From the NCBI GenBank assembly GCA_015655565.1, contig JAATEU010000146.1, positions 1-7,001 of the forward strand: DNA of 7,001 nucleotides, given 5' to 3'. Origin of the DNA: Clostridiales bacterium (GTDB taxonomy: Bacteria; Bacillota; Clostridia; Lachnospirales; Lachnospiraceae). Positions 1-6,231 of the stretch are shown here, one piece after another (the stretch's first letter is position 1; the number at the start of each line of letters is the position of its first letter). The translations under genes were made by a program, and so were the position numbers. The notes beneath the pieces were generated by a model. It was not told the origin of the DNA and ran no database searches. It saw only the letters and a list, made by a program, of their open reading frames with translations.

Positions 1-837
<837 letters not shown>

Positions 838-865
838 AAAACATGAAATATTTGGAGGTAGATCT

Positions 866-1192
866 ATGTTATTGGTAAGAGCAATTATCAGACCGGAAAA
901 AGTCGGTGTCGTATTATCTGAATTATTATCGGCAGGATTTCCTGCCGTAACCAAAATGGATGTTTACGGACGCGGTAAACAAAAAGGTGTTAAAGTCGGA
1001 GAAGTTTTTTATGATGAAATTCCCAAGGAAATGTTATTAATGATTGTTGAAGACGCAGATAAAGATGATGTTGTAAAGATAATCATGAGATATGCCAGAA
1101 CCGGGGAAAGCGGGCATTTTGGTGATGGCAGGGTATTTGTAAGCCCTGTAGAAGAAGCGTATACAATCAGTACCAAGACAAAAGGTCTGTAG
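866..1192 (+). CDS. nifI1: PII-like nitrogenase regulator NifI1
   Basis: This 108-residue protein is a GlnB/PII-family regulator of the NifI1 subgroup, which in methanogens and clostridia lies between nifH and nifD. Visible PII features are the N-terminal strand MLLVRAIIRPEK, a GRGKQKGV segment at about 35-42 opening the T-loop, and a nucleotide-binding B-loop region at about 79-96 (TGESGHFGDGRVFVSPVEE). The B-loop is longer than the TGKIGDGKIFV form of ordinary PII, and the T-loop is short and not of canonical GlnB form. From work on Methanococcus maripaludis, NifI1 acts with NifI2 as a complex that binds NifDK directly and inhibits it after ammonia addition; 2-oxoglutarate relieves the inhibition. 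A GGAGG site at 854-858 precedes the ATG by 7 bases. Position next to nifI2 makes NifI1 far more likely than housekeeping GlnB. Confidence 0.93.
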   Translation: MLLVRAIIRPEKVGVVLSELLSAGFPAVTKMDVYGRGKQKGVKVGEVFYDEIPKEMLLMIVEDADKDDVVKIIMRYARTGESGHFGDGRVFVSPVEEAYTISTKTKGL

Positions 1193-1201
1193 GAGGTTGG
1201 T

Positions 1202-1585
1202 ATGAAAGAAGTAATGGCAATTGTAAGACAGAATAAGGTTAATGTAATCAAGGAAGCTCTGGCGGAAGCAGGAATTCCGGCCTTTACCTGCAGGAAAGTA
1301 CTGGGAAGGGGCAAAAAATTAATTGACATGTCATTATTACGATCCATCGTAGATTCCGGTGAAATTCCTGAAACATCAACAGGAGAATATCTTTCGGAGA
1401 TGAACCGGTTAATATCAAAAAGAGTATTTACCATGATTGTTGAGGATGAAGAAGTGGATAAAGCGGTAACAACAATTATGGATGTAAATTCTACCGGTAA
1501 CCCCGGGGACGGTAAGATATTTGTACTTCCGATTTATGAAAATTACCGGGTGCGTAACGGAGAGATGACAACGGATGCATATTAA
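1202..1585 (+). CDS. nifI2: PII-like nitrogenase regulator NifI2
   Basis: This 127-residue PII-like protein is the partner of NifI1 in ammonia switch-off of nitrogenase. The N-terminus (MKEVMAIVRQNKVNVIKEAL) and the GRGKK segment at 36-40 match the PII fold. The T-loop region, about residues 36-73, is clearly longer than that of NifI1 and is the part expected to contact the MoFe protein. The B-loop at about 97-111 (STGNPGDGKIFVLPI) keeps the GDGKIFV signature for binding adenine nucleotide. Its ribosome binding site AGGAGG at 1191-1196 overlaps the TAG stop of nifI1 (1190-1192), and only 9 bp separate the two genes, which suggests coupled, near-equal synthesis as a hetero-oligomer would need. 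nifD starts 17 bp downstream. Confident because the family, the pairing and the position all agree. Confidence 0.93.
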   Translation: MKEVMAIVRQNKVNVIKEALAEAGIPAFTCRKVLGRGKKLIDMSLLRSIVDSGEIPETSTGEYLSEMNRLISKRVFTMIVEDEEVDKAVTTIMDVNSTGNPGDGKIFVLPIYENYRVRNGEMTTDAY

Positions 1586-1602
1586 CATTAGGAGGTGCTA
1601 AC

Positions 1603-3198
1603 ATGAGCGTAATGGAAAAGGTACTTGACCAATATAATTCAAAAGTATATAAAAACCGTAAAGACCATATGGTTGCAGTGGACCGGGAGGGTAAAAATGA
1701 GATTGCGGCAAATGTCCGTACCATACCCGGAATTATAACACAAAGGGGCTGCTGTTTTGCAGGCTGCAAGGGTGTAGTACTTGGACCGATTAAGGATGCT
1801 TTTATTATTGTACACGGACCAATCGGGTGTGCTTATTATTCCTGGGGAACAAGAAGACATAAAGGCAGGAACGAAGAAGGCGTTGCCAACTATCTGCAGT
1901 ATTGTTTTTCCACGGATATGCAGGAAGCTGATATCGTATTTGGCGGTGAAAAGAAGCTGAAAAAGGCCATTGACGAAGCAATGGATTTATTTCATCCTTT
2001 AACGATTATGATTTGCTCCACTTGTCCGGTAGGACTTATTGGTGATGATATTCATGCCGTGGCAAAATGGGCGGAACTGGAATACGGCATTAAATGTATT
2101 GCCTTCAGCTGTGAAGGTTATAAGGGTGTCAGCCAGTCGGCGGGCCATCATATTGCCAATAACCAGTTGGTCAGATACGTAATCGGTGAAGGAGACAGGA
2201 AAAGCAAGACGAAATTTGCAATTAATATATTAGGTGAATATAATATCGGCGGAGACGGCTGGGAAACAGAGCGGTTATTAAAGCGTATCGGATATGAGGT
2301 AATATCAACCTTTACCGGTGACAGCAGCATGGAGGATTTAAAAAATGCCCATCAGGCGAACTTAAGCCTGGTTCAGTGCCACAGATCCATTAACTATATT
2401 GCGGAGTTGATTGAGTCAAAATACGGAATTCCCTGGATGAAGATAAACTTCATCGGAGTTGGGGGCACGATAGAATCCCTTAGAAATATGGCAAAATACT
2501 TTAATGATCCGGAACTTACCGCAAGGACGGAAGCTGTCATTGCAGACGAACTGGATTTGATTGAAGAGGACATGGCGTATTATAAGAGTAAATTAAAGGG
2601 CAAAACTGCCGCTATTTATATAGGCGGTTCCAGGGCGCATCATTATCAATTCCTGTTAAATGATCTTGGTGTGCATACCATACTTGCCGGCTATGAATTT
2701 GGACATAGGGAGGAATATGAGGGCAGGGAGGTCATTCCGTTTGTAAAACCGGATGCGGACAGCAAAAATATTGAATCCATTACCGTGCAGCCGGATCCTG
2801 AAAAGTTCCATATATATTTGTCGGAGGAAGATCTGGATAAATTAAAGGAAGAAAAACTTCTCGGTTATTACGGCGGTATGGTAAAGGACATGAGTGACGG
2901 AACCTATATGGTGGATGATTTGAACAATTTTGAGACGGAGGAGTTCTTAAAATTATTAAAGCCCGATATTTTCTTTTCCGGTATTAAGGACAAATATATT
3001 GCCCAAAAAGGCGGCACCTTATCCAGGCAGCTGCATTCCTATGATTACAGCGGACCGTATTCCGGTTTCCGCGGAGCTGTTAATTTTGCAAGGGATATTA
3101 CCATGGGCATCTATACACCGGCCTGGAGCTATGTAAAAACCCCCTGGAAGACGGCTCCAATCCTGGAAGGAACAATGGGAGGTGACAAAGCATGCTAG
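1603..3198 (+). CDS. nifD: Nitrogenase MoFe protein alpha subunit NifD
   Basis: NifD carries the FeMo-co active site and half of each P-cluster ligand set in the alpha2beta2 MoFe protein. In this 531-residue product the P-cluster cysteines are Cys50 (RGCCFAGC), Cys76 (GPIGCAYYSW) and Cys141 (STCPVGLIGDD). The FeMo-co ligands are Cys259 (VQCHRS) and His478 (LHSYDYSGPY). Gln178 and His182, in SQSAGHH, match the Azotobacter residues Gln191 and His195 near the active site, Val58 matches Val70 and Arg84 matches Arg96. The distance between the two cofactor ligands is 219 residues against 167 in Azotobacter, so about 52 residues are inserted, mostly in the charged stretch 377-430. This is typical of clostridial NifD. 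The HSYDYSGPY motif and the lack of a delta-subunit gene argue against VnfD or AnfD. An AGGAGGT site at 1590-1596 supports the ATG. The end overlaps nifK by 7 bp. Confidence 0.98.
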   Translation: MSVMEKVLDQYNSKVYKNRKDHMVAVDREGKNEIAANVRTIPGIITQRGCCFAGCKGVVLGPIKDAFIIVHGPIGCAYYSWGTRRHKGRNEEGVANYLQYCFSTDMQEADIVFGGEKKLKKAIDEAMDLFHPLTIMICSTCPVGLIGDDIHAVAKWAELEYGIKCIAFSCEGYKGVSQSAGHHIANNQLVRYVIGEGDRKSKTKFAINILGEYNIGGDGWETERLLKRIGYEVISTFTGDSSMEDLKNAHQANLSLVQCHRSINYIAELIESKYGIPWMKINFIGVGGTIESLRNMAKYFNDPELTARTEAVIADELDLIEEDMAYYKSKLKGKTAAIYIGGSRAHHYQFLLNDLGVHTILAGYEFGHREEYEGREVIPFVKPDADSKNIESITVQPDPEKFHIYLSEEDLDKLKEEKLLGYYGGMVKDMSDGTYMVDDLNNFETEEFLKLLKPDIFFSGIKDKYIAQKGGTLSRQLHSYDYSGPYSGFRGAVNFARDITMGIYTPAWSYVKTPWKTAPILEGTMGGDKAC

Positions 3199-4556
3199 AT
3201 TACACAAAGAAAGAACAATACGGCAGAAGTGCCTTAAGAATCAATCCTGCTAAGACCTGTCAACCGGTAGGGGCCATGTATGCGGCACTGGGTGTGCATG
3301 AATGCATGCCTCACAGCCACGGCTCACAGGGCTGCTGTGCTTTCCACAGAATGTTTTTAACAAGACACTTTAAGGATCCGGCAATGGCATCCTCCAGTTC
3401 CTTTACCGAAGGCGCTTCCGTATTCGGCGGCGGCAGCAATTTAAAGACGGCGGCAAAGAATATATTTGATATCTATAAACCCAAGATTATCGCAGTGCAT
3501 ACAACCTGTCTTTCCGAAACCATCGGCGATGATTTAAATGCACTGATTCAGGGAATTGATATACCGGAAGGCAGGTATATGGTCCATACCAATACCCCAA
3601 GCTACAAAGGCTCCCACATTACCGGTTTTTCCAATATGGTTGCAAGCTTTATTAATTACCTGTCCGTATCTTCCGGAAAGAAAAACGGAAAACTGGTTCT
3701 CCTCCCCGGCTTTGTTAACCCGGGCGATATGAGGGAAATGAAACGGATTGCTAAAGCAATGGGAGTCTCTTATACAATGCTTCCCGATACCAGCGGAGTT
3801 ATGGACGGCCCCATGACGGGCAAGTATGAGATGTACCCTAAGGGCGGAACCACCGTTGAGGAAATCATCGGACTCGGAGATTCCAGGCTTACCTTGGCGA
3901 TTGGTAAATTTGCCAGTGAAGCCGGAGCGGAAGCCCTGAAAAAGAAATGCGGCGTATCATGTAAGACCTTAACAATGCCCATTGGAATCGGTAATACGGA
4001 TAAATATGTCATGGCACTCCAGAGCTTTACGAAAAAGGATGTACCTTACGGGATTGAGGAGGAACGGGGACAATTGGTAGATATTCTGATTGACATTCAT
4101 CCTTATACTTATAATAAGAAGGCAGCCGTTTTCGGTGATCCGGATACGGTACTGGGAATAGCGGAATTTGTATTGGAAATGGGCATGATTCCGAAATATC
4201 TGGTAACAGGTACACCGGGTGATGCCTTTGAAGCGGCAGCCGAAAGTTTATTTACCAGGTTTGGTATGGAAGGCTGCAGGGCAAAAGCTTCCGGGGACTT
4301 GTATGAGCTTCACCAATGGATTAAAGAAGAAGGAGTGGATCTGCTGGTTGGAGGTACCCATGGTAAACATATAGCCAGGGCAGAAGATATTCCCTTTGTA
4401 AGGGCAGGATTTCCTGTTATTGACCGTTATATCCATTCTTATATGCCGTTGGTCGGTTATAAAGGCGGTATGAGGTTGGCGGAATTAATAACAAATGCCA
4501 TTATGGACAGACAGGATAGAGACAGTTCGGAAGAAGATTTTGAAATGGTAATGTAA
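3192..4556 (+). CDS. nifK: Nitrogenase MoFe protein beta subunit NifK
   Basis: NifK is the beta subunit of the MoFe protein and supplies the other ligands of the [8Fe-7S] P-cluster, the electron relay between NifH and FeMo-co. The 454-residue product has the P-cluster cysteines at Cys23 (NPAKTCQPVGA), Cys48 (GSQGCCAF) and Cys106 (TTCLSETIGDD). Ser137 in TPSYKGS matches the redox-linked Ser188 of Azotobacter. The first P-cluster cysteine is at 23 rather than 70, so about 47 N-terminal residues are absent; this short N-terminus goes with the long NifD, as known for Clostridium pasteurianum. The C-terminal DFEMVM resembles the usual NifK ending. Translation is probably coupled to nifD: the ATG lies within the last codons of nifD (overlap ATGCTAG), with GGAGG at 3178-3182. 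A strong stem-loop follows the stop codon. Confidence 0.98.
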   Translation: MLDYTKKEQYGRSALRINPAKTCQPVGAMYAALGVHECMPHSHGSQGCCAFHRMFLTRHFKDPAMASSSSFTEGASVFGGGSNLKTAAKNIFDIYKPKIIAVHTTCLSETIGDDLNALIQGIDIPEGRYMVHTNTPSYKGSHITGFSNMVASFINYLSVSSGKKNGKLVLLPGFVNPGDMREMKRIAKAMGVSYTMLPDTSGVMDGPMTGKYEMYPKGGTTVEEIIGLGDSRLTLAIGKFASEAGAEALKKKCGVSCKTLTMPIGIGNTDKYVMALQSFTKKDVPYGIEEERGQLVDILIDIHPYTYNKKAAVFGDPDTVLGIAEFVLEMGMIPKYLVTGTPGDAFEAAAESLFTRFGMEGCRAKASGDLYELHQWIKEEGVDLLVGGTHGKHIARAEDIPFVRAGFPVIDRYIHSYMPLVGYKGGMRLAELITNAIMDRQDRDSSEEDFEMVM

Positions 4557-4558
4557 AA

Positions 4559-4602
4559 ATAAATCTCGCTGGATGACAAATGCGTCATTTTGCGGGATTT
4601 AT
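4559..4602 (+). terminator. Stem-loop directly after nifK
   Basis: A long inverted repeat begins 2 bases after the nifK stop. AAATCTCGC (4561-4569) pairs with GCGGGATTT (4592-4600) with one G-U pair. After a T-T mismatch, GGATGAC (4571-4577) pairs with GTCATTT (4584-4590) using two G-U pairs, leaving the loop AAATGC. The outer stem can add two A-U pairs at 4559-4560 and 4601-4602. The tract that follows (ATGTGTTTTCC) has only four uninterrupted T, so it may terminate partially. It could equally be a 3' stabilising or processing hairpin that protects the abundant structural-gene mRNA. Either reading would put nifE at a lower level than nifHDK. Confidence 0.6.
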
Positions 4603-4631
4603 GTGTTTTCCGGCAATAGAATTTATACAGT

Positions 4632-4672
4632 ACCTGCAAAGCTGTGCGGGTTATGGCAGACAGCAGGTTTTT
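4632..4672 (+). terminator. Possible second terminator or attenuator hairpin before nifE
   Basis: ACCTGC (4632-4637) is complementary to GCAGGT (4663-4668), and the second arm runs directly into five T (4668-4672), the arrangement of an intrinsic terminator. The loop between the arms is about 25 bases. Only weak inner pairing can be drawn there, for example CTGT with GCAG, so stability is uncertain. It lies just upstream of the proposed nifE promoter and would reinforce the separation from nifK. Confidence 0.3.
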
Positions 4673-4691
4673 CCTTAAGGGAATTTATGGA

Positions 4692-4700
4692 TGGTATAAT
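4692..4700 (+). promoter_or_regulatory. Extended -10 promoter for nifE
   Basis: TGGTATAAT is a perfect TATAAT hexamer (4695-4700) preceded by the TG of an extended -10 element. No good -35 hexamer lies 16-18 bases upstream (the sequence there is TTCCTTAA), which is tolerated by extended -10 promoters or suggests an activator. A short dyad, CCTTAAGG at 4673-4680, occupies the -35 area and might be an operator; that is speculative. Transcription would start near 4707, giving a leader of about 35 bases before the nifE ATG. Confidence 0.5.
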
Positions 4701-4725
4701 TCTGATTTTTGTTTAAAATATCACG

Positions 4726-4731
4726 AAAGGA
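4726..4731 (+). promoter_or_regulatory. Ribosome binding site of nifE
   Basis: AAAGGA lies 10 bases before the ATG at 4742. It decides the start: the in-frame ATG at 4733 would be only 1 base from the site, and the in-frame TTG at 4709 lies upstream of it with no site of its own. It is weaker than the AGGAGG sites of the upstream genes, which fits a lower need for the scaffold protein. Confidence 0.6.
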
Positions 4732-4741
4732 AATGTATCCT

Positions 4742-6085
4742 ATGGAAAATGCAAGCGTATTAGATGAGAGAAAAGAATTTATATTGTATAAGCAGGATGG
4801 CTGCAGCGGCAATGAAATGAAATGTGATGCCAATAGCGTATCGGGCGCTGTCAGCCAAAGAGCCTGTGTATATTGCGGGGCCAGGGTTGTTCTAAATCCC
4901 ATAACGGATGCATTTCACATTGTGCATGGTCCTATCGGATGTGCCAGCTATACCTGGGATATCAGAGGAAGTTTATCAAGCGGGGATGATTTATACCGGA
5001 ACAGTTTTTCCACGGACTTAAGGGAACCGGATATTATTTTTGGCGGTGAGAAAAGGTTAACGGCGGCAATAGAAGAAATAGCTGAAAAGTATCAGCCGAA
5101 ATTAATATTTGTTTATGCAACCTGCATTGTCGGGGTTATCGGTGATGATGTAAACGCCGTCTGTAAGGCAATGTCGGAAAAATATAATATGCGTGTGATA
5201 CCCGTAAAATCACCTGGATTTTCAGGTAATAAATCGGTGGGATATAAAATGGCATGTAATGCCATTATGGAATTAATATCAAAACATGAACCGGCCAAGA
5301 GAAAAGGCGTTAATATATTAGGTGATTTTAACCTGGCAGGGGAAATGTGGATTATTAAGGATTATTTAAATAAAACAGGGATTCCGGTGGTATCTACTTT
5401 TACCGGTGATTCCTGCCATGATTCCTTAATTAAGTCTTCCGGGGCTGAACTAAACATAGTTCAATGTGCAGGTTCCAGTGCTTACCTGGCTGACAGAATG
5501 GAAGAAGAAATGGGAATTCCTTATATTAAGGTCAGTTTTTTTGGAATTGAAGATACTGCAAGTTCTTTAATCCGGATAGCGGAAGCTTTAAAAGATGAGG
5601 AAGCAAAACAAAAGGCAATTGAATTTACATCGGCAGAAACCGGTAAACTTCAGCAGTTTTTAGCAAAATACCGTAAAAATCTCCAGGGTAAAAAAGCTGC
5701 AATCTATGTTGGAGGAGGTTTTAAAGCAATTTCACTTATCAGGCAGTTTCATTCCATGGGAATGGAAACGGTGGTGGTAGGAACACAAACCGGTAAAAAA
5801 GATGATTATGAAATAATTGAAAGTCTTGTAAATAAAGATACTGTGATATTAGACGATGCAAATCCGGCGGAACTTGAAAAGTTTATGAAGGAAAAAGGGG
5901 CGGACATCTTAGTGGGAGGAGTTAAGGAAAGACCCCTGGCCTATAAGCTCGGTATTGCATTTTGCGATCACAATCATGAAAGGAAGCATCCTTTATGCGG
6001 TTTTGACGGTGTTGTTAATTTCACGGAGGAAATAAACAGGAGTGTGAATAATCCGGTATGGAGGTATATAAATGCGGAATTATAA
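4742..6085 (+). CDS. nifE: FeMo-cofactor scaffold protein NifE
   Basis: NifE, a paralogue of NifD, forms the NifE2N2 scaffold on which the NifB product (8Fe core) is converted to FeMo-co with molybdenum and homocitrate before transfer to apo-NifDK. The 447-residue product has the family signature SQRACVYCGARVVLNPITDA at about 38-57. The cysteines Cys42, Cys67 (GPIGCASYTW) and Cys128 (ATCIVGVIGDD) match Azotobacter NifE Cys37, Cys62 and Cys124, which hold the scaffold's [4Fe-4S] cluster. Cys242 (VQCAGSS) matches Cys250, the expected cofactor-binding position. A motif rich in Cys and His (CDHNHERKHPLC, 408-419) lies where NifD has its cofactor histidine. The active-site Gln/His pair of NifD (SQSxGHH) is replaced by GNKSVGY, so this is NifE and not a second NifD. 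It probably has its own promoter, since 185 bp and a hairpin separate it from nifK. Confidence 0.96.
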   Translation: MENASVLDERKEFILYKQDGCSGNEMKCDANSVSGAVSQRACVYCGARVVLNPITDAFHIVHGPIGCASYTWDIRGSLSSGDDLYRNSFSTDLREPDIIFGGEKRLTAAIEEIAEKYQPKLIFVYATCIVGVIGDDVNAVCKAMSEKYNMRVIPVKSPGFSGNKSVGYKMACNAIMELISKHEPAKRKGVNILGDFNLAGEMWIIKDYLNKTGIPVVSTFTGDSCHDSLIKSSGAELNIVQCAGSSAYLADRMEEEMGIPYIKVSFFGIEDTASSLIRIAEALKDEEAKQKAIEFTSAETGKLQQFLAKYRKNLQGKKAAIYVGGGFKAISLIRQFHSMGMETVVVGTQTGKKDDYEIIESLVNKDTVILDDANPAELEKFMKEKGADILVGGVKERPLAYKLGIAFCDHNHERKHPLCGFDGVVNFTEEINRSVNNPVWRYINAEL

Positions 6086-6099
6086 AACTTTTAATTAAC

Positions 6100-6123
6100 T
6101 TAAGCAGCGGCAGCTGACCTTAA
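6100..6123 (+). other. Small potential hairpin after nifE
   Basis: TTAAG (6100-6104) pairs with CTTAA (6119-6123), and CAGC (6105-6108) pairs with GCTG (6113-6116) around a GGCA loop, with a two-base bulge (6117-6118). No T-run follows, so this is not a classical terminator. It may be an RNA processing or stabilising element, or chance. Confidence 0.3.
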
Positions 6124-6195
6124 ATATCCGTTATGACTTTCGTAAGGGTATGGGAAAGGGAAAGCTGGCGGCATAAAAAAGTTTATGGGCAAAAA

Positions 6196-6209
6196 TCGGG
6201 GAAGCCCGG
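6196..6209 (+). other. Small GC-rich hairpin upstream of nifN
   Basis: CGGG (6197-6200) and CCCG (6205-6208) form a tight stem around a GAAG loop, extendable by one T-G pair. It ends 12 bases before the nifN ribosome binding site and has no T-run after it. It could mark an mRNA processing point or tune nifN translation. The rest of the 146-bp gap between nifE and nifN (6086-6231) shows no convincing gene or promoter. Confidence 0.25.
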
Positions 6210-6231
6210 ATAATGCGGAAAAGAGGCTGGA

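Noticed and set aside
1009..1434. Minus-strand open frame of 141 codons across nifI1 and nifI2
   Set aside because: It lies wholly opposite two well-recognised genes, spans their junction, has no family resemblance that I can see, and its composition is what the antisense of PII-type coding sequence would give.
1603..4556. Alternative (V- or Fe-only) nitrogenase
   Set aside because: There is no delta-subunit gene between the D and K genes, the NifD cofactor motif is HSYDYSGPY, and nifE and nifN follow. All fit the Mo enzyme.
4709..4741. Upstream in-frame starts for nifE (TTG at 4709, ATG at 4733)
   Set aside because: The TTG falls at the predicted transcription start, and the ATG at 4733 is 1 base from the AAAGGA site. 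The ATG at 4742 has workable spacing.
6133..6213. Short frame of 26 codons (MTFVRVWERE...) in the nifE-nifN gap, in the same frame as nifN
   Set aside because: No ribosome binding site precedes its ATG, it is too short to recognise, and the nifN start at 6232 has its own site. Being in frame with nifN, separated by TAA at 6211, is probably chance; it does not look like a lost NifN N-terminus.
6181..6214. Possible nifN promoter using GATAAT at 6209-6214
   Set aside because: No TG extension or plausible -35 lies at the right distance, and a start about 7 bases after it would place the 5' end inside the ribosome binding site.
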